Source: Acetobacterium woodii DSM 1030
GTDB taxonomy: Bacteria; Bacillota; Clostridia; Eubacteriales; Eubacteriaceae
Direction of reading: 5' to 3'
DNA: 64,000 nucleotides
Assembly (NCBI RefSeq): GCF_000247605.1
Contig: NC_016894.1
Location: forward strand, 2,407,732 to 2,471,731
Shown: positions 17,820 to 26,785 of the stretch, piece after piece
How the letters are laid out: every line of letters starts with the position of its first letter
Numbering within the stretch: the first letter of the stretch is position 1
Translations under genes and position numbers: made by a program
Notes under the pieces: generated by a model
Seen by the model: only the letters and a program-made list of their open reading frames with translations
Database searches by the model: none
What the model was told of the DNA's origin: nothing

Positions 17820-20039
17820 TTATCTTAAGCCGTTTTTATGAATGACAATCTTGATATCCTCATAACTACAGGTTTCTGGCAAAATTTCCTTAATTGGTTT
17901 TAATCCTTCAATCCCTACGGTTCCAATGGCATTAATTATCTGCACTTCTTTATCTTCAGTAACCAAACCGGCCCAATTGACCGTTTTTCCTTCTTCATCA
18001 CAACGGATTAAATGCCCAAGTATGGTGTTAACTGTCAGCGATCGCTGCTTGGCAATTTCTGACATGGATTGACCATGAATGAACAGCTCATAGGTGACTT
18101 CATGAGATGGTTGTTTTTCACCATTATCTGCGGTTGTTTTATCAATAACTGCATCATTTCTATTTTTTTCGATGGTCTGGTTCGCGTTGAAAGATGTCTC
18201 AATCGCGAGACGGGTTCTGATTTTAATGGGATTATTTTCAGCATAACGTTTAATCGTATCAATAAAAATCGCACCATAATGATCATAACGAGTTTGACCA
18301 ACACCATTTATTTTAAGAAATTCATTTTCATCCATCGGAAAATAGGCAGCCATTTCCTTTAACGTGGCATCATGAAAAATGACATAAGGTGGAAGTTTTT
18401 TTTCTTGAGCGATGGTTTGTCGCAGGCTCCTTAATTCAGAAAACATTGTTTCGTCATAATCAACGGGCGAAACCTGTTTCGCCATTGTTTTTGTTTTATC
18501 CGTTTTTATTTCCAGCAAGTGTTTTTTATGATAAACTTTTTCATCGCCTTTTAATACCTTGCCGGCTGTCGCCGTTAGTTTAAGTACCGGGTATTCATCG
18601 GCAGTAACCAGGATATAACCCTTGGCCACCAGAGTCATAATAATCTCCCGGAGGCTTTCTAACGTATGGTCTTTCATAATACCATACGTTGATAATTTGT
18701 CTAACTGAAAGGCGATAATTTTTTTATTTTTTGAACCCCGAAGCACTGAAATAACCATATTTAAACCATAGCGGTTTTTCATTCGATAAATGCAAGAAAG
18801 GATCTTTTGTGCATCCAGACTAATATCCACCATTTCCGCCTTATCAAGACAGTTACCGCAATTGTCGCACCGTTCATATCCAGCTGATTCACCAAAATAT
18901 TGGAGAATTTTTTTTCTTAAACAATCATTGGTATGGCAATAATCGACCAAATACTGCAAATTTTCAAAAAGCAGTTTTTCCCGTTCCGGCGATATCTGAT
19001 TAAGTTGGATCAGTTGTTTCTGTCTGACAATATCTGCCGGCGAATACAAAATTGTACAATCACAACTTTCACCATCCCGACCGCCGCGGCCGGCTTCCTG
19101 ATAGTAAGCCTCCATATTTTGGGGCATGTTGAAATGAATAATAAAACGGACATCCGGTTTGTTGATCCCCATCCCAAAAGCATTCGTCGCAACGATAATC
19201 GGAATACGGTCATTGATAAAATCTTGTTGACTCTGTTCCCGATTTTCAGCGCTCATCCCGCCATGATAAGCCCCAATTGGTAATCCCAAGTTTTTTAATT
19301 TTTCAGTTAGACTTTCGACTGTTTTTCGGGTAGCACAATAAATAATCCCGGACTGTCCAGAAAATTTTTTAGTGATCGTATTTCTGACATAAGCAAATTT
19401 ATCGCCAGTTTTTATGACCTGATAAAACAAATTGGGACGGTCAAATCCGATAATCGATTCAACCGGCGTTTGTAGTGCCAGTAGTTCTTTAATTTCCTGA
19501 ATTACTTTTGTTGTGGCAGTAGCCGTATAAGCAGCCACCACCGGCCGCGGTGAAATGTTTTTAATAAAACCTGGAATTTCTTTATAGTGTGGCCGGAAAT
19601 CATGTCCCCATTGGCTAATACAATGAGCCTCATCAACAGCTACCATGGAAATATCAAGTTCTTGGACTAAATCTAAAAATAATGGCGCACAAAGACGTTC
19701 AGGCGCAATATATAAAAGTTTATAATGATTGGTGCGAATGCCTTCGATCCGTTTTTGATAGGTCGCATCATCAAGACTGCTATTTAAAAAAGTAGCCGGG
19801 ACCCCCATTTCTTCAAGGGCATCAACCTGGTCTTTCATGAGTGAAATCAGCGGTGAGATAACAATGGTAAGCCCTTTCATCGCAATCGCCGGAAGTTGAT
19901 AACATAATGATTTCCCTCCCCCCGTTGGCATAATTCCCAAAACATCCTGACCATTTAAGGTAGCATTTATAATTTTTTCCTGACCGTCTTTAAATGTATC
20001 GTAACCAAAATATTGACTGAGTTTTTCTTTTAACCCCAA
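17820..20039 (-). CDS. recQ: ATP-dependent DNA helicase RecQ
   Basis: A 739-residue 3'-5' DNA helicase. Walker A MPTGGGKS lies at 37-44, DEAH at 136-139, the aromatic-rich loop follows (CISQWGHDFRPHY), and motif VI is QEAGRGGRDG. The zinc-binding RecQ-Ct domain has CLRKKILQYF ... CDNCGNC near 366-392, then a winged helix, an HRDC domain near 525-600 (LRSLRQTIAQEKKLPPYVIF), and a C-terminal helix-turn-helix segment (SMSEIAKQRSLTVNTILGHL near 655-680) found in many Firmicutes RecQ proteins. All catalytic motifs are intact. Confidence 0.96.
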   Translation of the reverse strand: MGLKEKLSQYFGYDTFKDGQEKIINATLNGQDVLGIMPTGGGKSLCYQLPAIAMKGLTIVISPLISLMKDQVDALEEMGVPATFLNSSLDDATYQKRIEGIRTNHYKLLYIAPERLCAPLFLDLVQELDISMVAVDEAHCISQWGHDFRPHYKEIPGFIKNISPRPVVAAYTATATTKVIQEIKELLALQTPVESIIGFDRPNLFYQVIKTGDKFAYVRNTITKKFSGQSGIIYCATRKTVESLTEKLKNLGLPIGAYHGGMSAENREQSQQDFINDRIPIIVATNAFGMGINKPDVRFIIHFNMPQNMEAYYQEAGRGGRDGESCDCTILYSPADIVRQKQLIQLNQISPEREKLLFENLQYLVDYCHTNDCLRKKILQYFGESAGYERCDNCGNCLDKAEMVDISLDAQKILSCIYRMKNRYGLNMVISVLRGSKNKKIIAFQLDKLSTYGIMKDHTLESLREIIMTLVAKGYILVTADEYPVLKLTATAGKVLKGDEKVYHKKHLLEIKTDKTKTMAKQVSPVDYDETMFSELRSLRQTIAQEKKLPPYVIFHDATLKEMAAYFPMDENEFLKINGVGQTRYDHYGAIFIDTIKRYAENNPIKIRTRLAIETSFNANQTIEKNRNDAVIDKTTADNGEKQPSHEVTYELFIHGQSMSEIAKQRSLTVNTILGHLIRCDEEGKTVNWAGLVTEDKEVQIINAIGTVGIEGLKPIKEILPETCSYEDIKIVIHKNGLR

Positions 20040-20379
20040 TATGATCCTCCTGTAACTCTAATATCACCACGGTAATTCCGAAACTGCCAAAATTCGGCAA
20101 ACAGGTTCACAATCATACCATAACTATAGTTCCCACTAGAACCATTATAATTGTTTTAATATCATTATAATGGAAAAGTAAAATAATAACAAGAATAGCG
20201 ATCACGTAAAAATCTTAGAAATTTGACAATCATCACCTATTATCGACAACGATGTACCTTAACCGTTCTAATAAACAGCTCCGATACTTATAAAAAGGGT
20301 TTTTGCATCGATACTTCGACTACAAAAACCCTTTTTAAAAATATTTTTTATCACCTAAAACGATCGTCCCATTTTGTTG
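20040..20379. other. Intergenic region between recQ and the nitroreductase gene
   Basis: About 340 bases without an ORF. It holds the upstream region of recQ on the minus strand, an AT-rich inverted repeat CCATTATAAT (20142-20151)/ATTATAATGG (20164-20173) of unknown meaning, and near its right end the nitroreductase terminator. No other structure was seen. Confidence 0.5.
20292..20336 (-). terminator. Terminator downstream of the nitroreductase gene
   Basis: Perfect 14-base arms AAAAAGGGTTTTTG and CAAAAACCCTTTTT with a loop of about 17 bases. On the minus strand the stem ends in a T run, about 45 bases after the nitroreductase stop. Confidence 0.85.
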
Positions 20380-21252
20380 TTACAGATCGAAATGAGCAAC
20401 CAAACGATAGTCTTTATTACCGGACTCATCATTAATATAATGCCAATTCGACGGAAAGCTTAGTTCTTTCGCCAAACCTTCAAGCATGAACAACATCACC
20501 CCGGCATCAATATAATTATCTTCGTTTTCTGGATTAATCACCACTAACTGTGCATACCCATCTTTGAGGATCAGACGACAAGGCTGCGTATTCTGATAAG
20601 AAGGCGAATTTCTTACATAATAAAGTAAATCTAAAACGCCTCTTTTCTGCATTTCTGAAAACGGTGCTGGATTTCCCCAGTTTTGAAGAAAAATCGTGTC
20701 AATGACAGATTCACGCGTTTCATCAGTGGTAATCACCGTAAGTCCGTAAGGATTTTGTTCATATTTAGCATCACAATTGATAATTGTCGTATGTCGATCA
20801 CTATTTTCTACTTGTTTTTCAGCCTTTCCAAAAGCAAGAGCATGTTGAATGATTCCTTTTCGCCCTTCCAATAGTACGTTTTCCTGCTCAGGCGTAAGTT
20901 CTTTCAACGTAACCCAGCAACTATCCAGTTCTAAATCATAAATTTTCTTAACAATCGATTGCATATAAAATCCACCTAAAAGTTCAATCTCGTGGTCTAA
21001 TTTATCCATTTGCAATCCGATATAATGGGGACTTTTTATCATCAATCCATTATATCCGCCGATGCCTTCCAAAAGTTTGTAAACTGCATCACCGTTTCTC
21101 ATGAGCACAAAAGCAAAACCATTTTCTTTACCAATTGTATTATTAACTTCATCTAGATATGTTTTTATTTCATTCAGTTCTTTTTCTTCCAAAGACTCAT
21201 CAAGAAATTCTCTGGTTGAATGGTTATTTACCGTAAATTCTCTAAATTTCAT
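20380..21252 (-). CDS. Nitroreductase-family protein (TM1586-like)
   Basis: A 290-residue protein of the tandem/putative nitroreductase type. NHSTREFLDESLEEKELNEI at the N-terminus gives the FMN-binding arginine region, YIGLQM and GGFYMQSIV follow, and a second half has VLDLLYYVRNSPSYQNTQPCRLIL, which is itself nitroreductase-like (R-x-SPSxxNTQPw). This indicates two half-domains in one chain, which normally need a dimer. The cofactor is expected to be FMN; the substrate is unknown. It is monocistronic, with an AT-rich promoter region upstream. Confidence 0.82.
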   Translation of the reverse strand: MKFREFTVNNHSTREFLDESLEEKELNEIKTYLDEVNNTIGKENGFAFVLMRNGDAVYKLLEGIGGYNGLMIKSPHYIGLQMDKLDHEIELLGGFYMQSIVKKIYDLELDSCWVTLKELTPEQENVLLEGRKGIIQHALAFGKAEKQVENSDRHTTIINCDAKYEQNPYGLTVITTDETRESVIDTIFLQNWGNPAPFSEMQKRGVLDLLYYVRNSPSYQNTQPCRLILKDGYAQLVVINPENEDNYIDAGVMLFMLEGLAKELSFPSNWHYINDESGNKDYRLVAHFDL

Positions 21253-21445
21253 AAGCTACTACCTCCTTTAGTTGGAATTTATATACCCAGCCTAACTAAT
21301 AATAAACGTTTTTCTTTAAATTATCGATCGAAAAGAACTTTCAAAATCAACCTAAAATATTTAATCTAATTATGATAATTGTCAATGATCCGTCTCCTTT
21401 TTTATGAAATTATGGTAAAATAAAAGAAAAAAAATGGAGCATGTG

Positions 21446-21931
21446 ATGAAACGACGTGATTATTTAACTTGGGAAGAATATTTTATGGGAATTGCCCTCT
21501 TATCGGCACAACGAAGTAAAGACCCCAATACACAGGTTGGTGCCTGTATTGTGAATGGTAACAATATTATCCTTTCAACTGGTTACAACGGGATGCCTAA
21601 AGGATGTAGTGACGATCAGCTGCCCTGGGAACGTGAAGGGGGTTTTGAGGATACCAAATATGCTTATGTCTGTCATGCGGAGTTAAACGCTATTCTTAAT
21701 TCTGATGGCCGATCGCTGGCAGATTCGATTCTTTACGTCACTTGTTTTCCCTGTAATGAATGTGCCAAAGCCATTATTCAGGCCGGGATAAAAAAAGTGA
21801 TCTATCTGGAAGATAAATATCCGGATAGTGAAGCCACTAAGGTTTCTAAAAAACTATTGGCCATGGCTCAAATTACCCTAAAGAAGTTTTCAAATCCATC
21901 TTTCTTTGCTGATTTATCGCTTTATAAATAA
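21446..21931 (+). CDS. comEB: dCMP deaminase (ComEB type)
   Basis: A zinc-dependent deaminase that converts dCMP to dUMP for thymidylate synthesis. I chose the ATG at 21446 (MKRRDYLTW) because GGAG sits 6 bases before it; an ATG four codons upstream has no ribosome site. The product is 161 residues. Zinc ligands and the proton shuttle are H77 and E79 in CHAELNAI, and C103 and C106 in PCNEC. The substrate loop [13 protein letters not shown] is typical. It is followed 12 bases later by a LysR gene, possibly on the same message. Confidence 0.94.
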   Translation: MKRRDYLTWEEYFMGIALLSAQRSKDPNTQVGACIVNGNNIILSTGYNGMPKGCSDDQLPWEREGGFEDTKYAYVCHAELNAILNSDGRSLADSILYVTCFPCNECAKAIIQAGIKKVIYLEDKYPDSEATKVSKKLLAMAQITLKKFSNPSFFADLSLYK

Positions 21932-21943
21932 ACGGAGGTTACA

Positions 21944-22840
21944 ATGGATATCCGCAAGATTGAATATTTTCTTCATGTTGTTGAAGAAAAGAGTTTTACC
22001 AAAGCCGCCAAACGCATCCATATTTCTCAATCGGGAATCAGTCAGCAGATTGCCAGTCTTGAAGAAGATCTGGGTGTTATCCTGATCAATCGACAAAATA
22101 ACAAATTTGAATTGACACTGGCTGGGGACTATCTCTATCATTCCTGTCGGGAATTTGTTAATCAGTATCACCAAATTGAAAAAAAAACTCAGGAAATTCA
22201 TTTTCGCAGTCAATTGGATATCAATATTGGTTATGCCGGTCCCATCGAATCGACCATTATCGAACCCTTAGTCAGTTTGATCCAGGCTCATTATCCAAAT
22301 CTCAATTTCAATTTTGAAAAAAATAGCTTCCGTGAAATCATTGATGCCTTATTTAATCGTTCAATGGATATGGTGATTGCCTATACGTACGACTTAAAAA
22401 AATCCAGTGAGGTCGTAACAATTCCAATCCGCCGCGAACCACTGGGGCTCATCGTAAGCAGTCGTCATCCCTTTGCTCAAAAAGGAAAAATCAAAGCCTC
22501 AGCGGTAGCTAACGAAAAAATCATCATGCTTGATTCCGACTACGGTCAAAAAAACTATGAAAATATGCTTAATTGCTGCCGACTTGATGGTTATGAACCG
22601 AACATTCTCTATGAAGTTCCCACCTGTGAATCAATGTTCCTAAAAGTAAATGCCAATTACGGCGTATCCTTTTTTTCACAAGGATATGTCGATAAAATTT
22701 TTAAAAACATTTGTTATGTCGAGCTGGAAGGCACCCACCACATTGACTGCGTCGATTTGTCCTGGCTCAAAAATAACAGCAATACATATGTCGCCAAAAT
22801 ATCAAAATTGATCCAAGATAATCTTCATAAGTTATTCTGA
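21944..22840 (+). CDS. LysR-family transcriptional regulator
   Basis: A 298-residue regulator. The winged-helix N-terminus is MDIRKIEYFLHVVEEKSFTK and then AAKRIHISQSGISQQIASLEE (about residues 20-40). An effector-binding domain follows, with NIGYAGPIEST near 92. It lies 160 bases upstream of the flavin enoate reductase on the same strand, and LysR proteins usually control adjacent genes, so the reductase is its best target candidate. AACGGAGG precedes the start. Confidence 0.92.
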   Translation: MDIRKIEYFLHVVEEKSFTKAAKRIHISQSGISQQIASLEEDLGVILINRQNNKFELTLAGDYLYHSCREFVNQYHQIEKKTQEIHFRSQLDINIGYAGPIESTIIEPLVSLIQAHYPNLNFNFEKNSFREIIDALFNRSMDMVIAYTYDLKKSSEVVTIPIRREPLGLIVSSRHPFAQKGKIKASAVANEKIIMLDSDYGQKNYENMLNCCRLDGYEPNILYEVPTCESMFLKVNANYGVSFFSQGYVDKIFKNICYVELEGTHHIDCVDLSWLKNNSNTYVAKISKLIQDNLHKLF

Positions 22841-23001
22841 TAACATCATCATTTCTATCTATTAGACAGCACTTTGATTCTCGACGTATAATCATCTCAA
22901 AAGAATTGATAAGTCGATGACTTTTACGAAATAATTTGTAATTTAACCTCGTGGTAATCGACATCTTTCAAAATCAATTAATAGTTTTAAAGGAGTTCAT
23001 C

Positions 23002-24966
23002 ATGAAAAACTGTCAATACCCTAATCTTTTTTCTCCTATTGTCTTGGGCAATACCCTCTTTCGAAATCGTATTTTTGCTTCTCCAACGGGATACCAGAAT
23101 CTGAATGGCGACGGTTATCTAAGCGAAGGCGCTACTGCCTACTACGAACGAAAAGCTCGTGGTGGCGCTGCCAGCGTCACCTCTTTTGAAGGTATCGTTG
23201 ACTGTGAACTTGGTCGTGGCGGTGCCACCCATATTTGCCTTGACACCCCCAATATTAGCAATAATCTCTCCCGTATCGCTTATGGTGTTAAGAGCTATGG
23301 CGCCGTTGCATCGCTTGAACTTCAGCATACCGGTATGTTTGCCAATCGTGATCTTTCTTTTTTTGGAGCCTCTTCAAAGGGCATTGCTTATGGTCCGGTC
23401 GAATGTGAATTAGCTGGACGGACGATTCAAGCCATGGATGAAGCCATCATTGAACGAACGATCAAAAAATTCGCCCAAGGTGCCGGGCTGGCTAAACGGT
23501 GTGGATTTGGAATGGTAACGGTTCATGCCGGTCATGGCTGGCTACTCCACCAGTTTTTATCGCCGCTTACAAATACTCGAACTGATAAATGGGGTGGCCC
23601 GGATGTCGAAAACCGAACTCGATTAATTATAGCTGTCTGTGATGCCATTCGTAAAGAAGTTGGTCCCGGTTTCCCCATCGAAATTCGTTTAAGTGGTTCG
23701 GAATGTTATGATGGTGGATTTGGGATTGAAGATGGGATCGCGATTGCCAAGCAACTCGAAAGTCACGTCAACTTACTTCATATATCGGCCGGAAATCACG
23801 AAGTCGAAGAAGTATTCGCAATTACCCACCCCAGCATGTTTACCGAAGATGGCTGTAATGTTAAATATGCCGCTGAAATCAAGAAACATGTCAGCACTCC
23901 AGTTGCCACGGTCGGCGCTTTAGATGATCCCGAATTGATGGAAGAAATCATCCGTTCCGGCAAAGCCGATATTGTTGAGATGGCCCGGGGCCTCTTATGT
24001 GATCCAGATTTTCCAAATAAACTCCGCAGTGGTAATGAAGATAAAATTATTAAATGTATGCGCTGTCTTTCCTGTTTTTCGAGTGAGCTTACAAATGGTG
24101 AGCCTTATTGTGCTCTTAATCCCGAAACAGGCCGGGAACTTGAAATGAAATACGCCATTCCACCGGCATTAAAAAAGAAAGTCTTAATCGCCGGCGGTGG
24201 CATTGGTGGTATGCAAGCGGCACTGACCTGCGCTGATCGGGGCCATGATGTTATTTTATTCGAAAAGAGTAATCGCCTCGGCGGGGTATTGCGATGTGAA
24301 GAAGCTGTAGCCTTCAAGAAAAATCTCGATGCTTATTTGAATCAACAGGAAAAACGAATTTTAACTTCAAACATTGAAGTTCACTTAGATACTCCGGTGA
24401 CACCTGCAATTGCTGAACAAATTAATCCTGACATCATCATTGCAGCGATGGGTGCAGAACCGATTAAGCCATCAATCCCCGGCATTGAAAACAGCAATGT
24501 CTTTTGTGCTCAAGATGCCTATACAGCTATTGAGTCAATCGGCGATCAGGCCGTTATTATCGGGGCCGGATTGGTCGGTGTTGAACTGGGTTTACACCTT
24601 ATTGCCAATGGAAAAAAAGTAAAAATCGTCGAATTAACGGATCATATCAACGATGGCGGTAACTTCCTGCATATGTTAGGTTTAAAATATGAAATCCTTA
24701 AACGCAATTTAGACATTCAATTTAATACCAACGTCAAAGAAATTATTGAAGATGGTGTTGTGTGTGAAGTTGATGGTCTTGAAAAAGTAATAAAAGCCGA
24801 TACCATCATCTATGCCGTGGGTCAAAAGCCACGCCGAGATGAAGCTTTGGCACTTAATTTCTGTGCGCCCGAGTATTACCTGGTTGGCGATGTTATTGCT
24901 TCCCGCGATATTACCAGTGCTAACGCCGAAGCGTTTATGACCGCCCGAAACCTTGGCCGTTTCTAA
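23002..24966 (+). CDS. Old Yellow Enzyme-like NADH:flavin oxidoreductase / enoate reductase
   Basis: I chose the ATG at 23002 because AAAGGAG precedes it; the longer frame from 22951 has no such site. The product is 654 residues in three parts. These are an FMN-binding TIM barrel (1-350; MVTVHAGHGWLLHQFLSPLTN holds the active-site His pair region), a 4Fe-4S site KCMRCLSCF with a distant C (about 351-372), and an FAD/NAD(P)H domain with AGGGIGGMQAA (about 395) and IGAGLVGVELG (about 517). This is the architecture of 2,4-dienoyl-CoA reductase, 2-enoate reductase and BaiCD-type steroid reductases. It likely reduces an activated C=C bond; the substrate is unknown. Confidence 0.92.
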   Translation: MKNCQYPNLFSPIVLGNTLFRNRIFASPTGYQNLNGDGYLSEGATAYYERKARGGAASVTSFEGIVDCELGRGGATHICLDTPNISNNLSRIAYGVKSYGAVASLELQHTGMFANRDLSFFGASSKGIAYGPVECELAGRTIQAMDEAIIERTIKKFAQGAGLAKRCGFGMVTVHAGHGWLLHQFLSPLTNTRTDKWGGPDVENRTRLIIAVCDAIRKEVGPGFPIEIRLSGSECYDGGFGIEDGIAIAKQLESHVNLLHISAGNHEVEEVFAITHPSMFTEDGCNVKYAAEIKKHVSTPVATVGALDDPELMEEIIRSGKADIVEMARGLLCDPDFPNKLRSGNEDKIIKCMRCLSCFSSELTNGEPYCALNPETGRELEMKYAIPPALKKKVLIAGGGIGGMQAALTCADRGHDVILFEKSNRLGGVLRCEEAVAFKKNLDAYLNQQEKRILTSNIEVHLDTPVTPAIAEQINPDIIIAAMGAEPIKPSIPGIENSNVFCAQDAYTAIESIGDQAVIIGAGLVGVELGLHLIANGKKVKIVELTDHINDGGNFLHMLGLKYEILKRNLDIQFNTNVKEIIEDGVVCEVDGLEKVIKADTIIYAVGQKPRRDEALALNFCAPEYYLVGDVIASRDITSANAEAFMTARNLGRF

Positions 24967-24981
24967 AATACTTCGAATCGT

Positions 24982-25220
24982 AAAAATAATAAACCCGCCT
25001 GATTGGTGGGTTTGAGGTTGTCAATAAACGACCGTACCGACCAATTGTTAATCTGTTGCATGCACGCAATTCGTACAGTTGCAAGCAAAGTTTTGGCTAA
25101 AGATAGCCTTTTCGCGGCAACTGTTCGCCTTGAGGCACACAACATGATCGAACAATGTCAGTACTACGTTATCTTTTTTGACAGTCTGAAACCCGCCTAA
25201 TTGGCGGGTTTATTATTTTT
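24982..25220. repeat. 239-bp imperfect palindrome with perfect 18-bp terminal inverted repeats
   Basis: The ends are exact reverse complements: AAAAATAATAAACCCGCC (24982-24999) and GGCGGGTTTATTATTTTT (25203-25220). Each end also folds on itself (AAACCCGCC-TGAT-TGGTGGGTTT and AAACCCGCC-TAAT-TGGCGGGTTT). Interior arms pair too: ACAGTTGC with GCAACTGT, GGCT with AGCC at the centre, and TGTCAA near both ends. It sits between two convergent genes. The right hairpin plus T-tract would end plus-strand transcripts, and the left one minus-strand transcripts. It may be a nonautonomous mobile palindrome or a native terminator pair. Confidence 0.75.
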
Positions 25221-25275
25221 GAATAACATTTAATATCGTTTTTTTATAATAAGTGATTCATTTCTTCAATCTGAT

Positions 25276-25977
25276 CTAACGATTAATATCTTGAGCAATA
25301 ATACTCAGCTCCTTAATGGTAATACTTCTTGAATCAAACTCGATTAACCCATCACTTCTCATTTTATTCAATTCTCTACTTAACGATGATCGCTGTATTC
25401 CGAATTTTTCAGCCAACTCTTTTTTTGTTAAGGGGAGTCGAATAACTGAATTTTTTTGAAATCTAAACTCATAGTTTAGAAAATCGATAATACATCTCCG
25501 GATGCTTTTTAATGAAATCGCATTTATTTTATCAGTAAGAATTAGGGTCCGATCAGAAATTTCCGTCATTAAACCAATCATAAATCCTCTGTTTGCCTGA
25601 CACAAATCCAAAATGAGTTCTCTATTCAACTGAAGGAGCAATACCTCTGATTGCGCTACAACGGTCATCGGATAATGATTTCTTGTTGAAAACAAGAGAT
25701 TAGCGCCCAATATATCACCCTGATGAAACACATTGATTACTAAAATATTTCCGTTTTCGTCTAAATTTTGAACCGAAACCTGTCCAACTTGAATGATATC
25801 CATCCCATCACAACGTTCATTTTGCAAATGAATGATCTGATCTTTTTTATACTTACGGATTGCATAGCGATGCGTCAGAAAAAACGGATTCAGCGTTGCT
25901 TCGGTAAATCCACTAAAGAGATAATGGTTGATGATTTGTTGAATAATCTCTTGCTGTTTAATAAAAAACACCTCCAT
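25276..25977 (-). CDS. Crp/Fnr-family transcriptional regulator
   Basis: A 233-residue regulator with a cyclic-nucleotide-binding-like beta roll (QNERCDGMDIIQVGQVSV, GDILGANLLFSTRNHYPM) and a C-terminal helix-turn-helix (TKKELAEKFGIQRSSLSREL, about 180-199). The Fnr cysteine cluster is absent, so it is not a classical oxygen sensor. The first ATG lacks a ribosome site; a GGAGGTG lies just inside the frame, 8 bases before an ATT codon, so initiation at ATT is possible. It is divergent from a split permease with a ferredoxin tail, its likely target. Confidence 0.88.
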   Translation of the reverse strand: MEVFFIKQQEIIQQIINHYLFSGFTEATLNPFFLTHRYAIRKYKKDQIIHLQNERCDGMDIIQVGQVSVQNLDENGNILVINVFHQGDILGANLLFSTRNHYPMTVVAQSEVLLLQLNRELILDLCQANRGFMIGLMTEISDRTLILTDKINAISLKSIRRCIIDFLNYEFRFQKNSVIRLPLTKKELAEKFGIQRSSLSRELNKMRSDGLIEFDSRSITIKELSIIAQDINR

Positions 25978-26103
25978 TCGTTACTTCGGTAACTTTTTTT
26001 TAGGATAAAATACAGTATACTATTAAAAATCACACATTAGAACCCGCCTTTTGCGTCTATCTGAGAAAATATTTTAAATTCATTATTACCTATATAAAAT
26101 TTA

Positions 26104-26272
26104 TAGGTAATTATAAAATTAAAAAACATCGAACAACGGTTGCTTTGGGTGCAGTTTTCACAAACAATTTTGTAACGTGTAGGCGAACAGTTCATCGAAC
26201 TGTCCGCCGTACAGTGTAGAAATTGTTTCGTGCGAAACTGGGCCCAAAGCTCACGGCATTTTCGCAATTGCC
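26104..26272 (+). repeat. Palindromic repeat family, copy A (about 169 bp)
   Basis: This matches copy B at 29919-30087 over 169 positions without gaps. I count 14 differences, all transitions (about 92% identity). The unit is an imperfect palindrome. The outer GGTAATT/AATTGCC, then GCTTTGGG/CCCAAAGC, CAGTTTT/GAAACTG, ACAAACAATTT/AAATTGTTT and the centre GGCGAACAGTTC-atc-GAACTGTCCGCC pair in order. The flanks TATAAAATTTAT (26093-26104) and TATAAAACTTAA (26275-26286) look like a decayed target duplication. It lies between the Crp-type regulator and the permease gene. Confidence 0.85.
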
Positions 26273-26302
26273 TGTATAAAACTTAAATACGGAGGTTGAA
26301 AA

Positions 26303-26785
26303 TTGGATATTTTTACAGCATTCTTTTGGGTCGTTACAATTGCCTGGTTAATTTTTTCTCTAAAAAAAGACAAATCAAAAACCATTGCGGCGGTGCGACA
26401 GTCAGGCGGCATGATGAAAGGCATTGCCGGAGATATCATTGGAATATTACTATTGATCGGCTTAATCCTGACCTTTGTTCCACCAGAAACTATTAAATTA
26501 TATATTGGACAATCCAATGTGCTAATCTCGACTCTCGTTTTTTCATTGGTTGGCAGTATCACATTGATTCCAGCCTTTGTCGCTTTTCCACTTGTTGGTT
26601 CTCTTTTAGATGCCGGCGCCAACCTGATTCCAATTGTAGCCTTTTTAACGACTCTTACGATGGTCGGCATCGTAACCTTTCCGCTGGAAAAAAGAGAGTT
26701 TGGACTTAAATTCACATTGGTTCGAAATTTACTAAGTTTTGGTTTTGCCATTTTGATTGCATTAACAATGGGGGTTATTTTATAA
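26303..26785 (+). CDS. Permease, N-terminal half (PF03773-like)
   Basis: A 160-residue membrane protein with about five transmembrane segments. It starts at TTG, with CGGAGG eight bases upstream, which decides the start. The sequence has LIPAFVAFPLVGSLLDAGAN, the inner-loop signature of the predicted-permease family (DUF318, relatives of the organoarsenical exporter ArsP). The partner half follows with a one-base overlap, so this is a permease split in two genes. The substrate is unknown; metal or metalloid compounds are the main hints from the family. Confidence 0.8.
   Translation: MDIFTAFFWVVTIAWLIFSLKKDKSKTIAAVRQSGGMMKGIAGDIIGILLLIGLILTFVPPETIKLYIGQSNVLISTLVFSLVGSITLIPAFVAFPLVGSLLDAGANLIPIVAFLTTLTMVGIVTFPLEKREFGLKFTLVRNLLSFGFAILIALTMGVIL

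Noticed and set aside
20142-20173. Inverted repeat CCATTATAAT/ATTATAATGG
   Set aside because: AT-only arms of 10 bases are expected by chance in such DNA, and it is not positioned on a recognisable promoter.
23119-23413. ORFs antisense and in other frames within the enoate reductase gene
   Set aside because: They are shadows of a clearly real 654-residue gene.
25003-25200. 65-residue plus-strand and 60-residue minus-strand ORFs
   Set aside because: Both fall inside the 239-bp palindrome; no ribosome site and no recognisable protein.
26037-26267. 76-residue minus-strand ORF over repeat copy A
   Set aside because: It follows the palindromic repeat and is not kept in copy B at the same length; no ribosome site.
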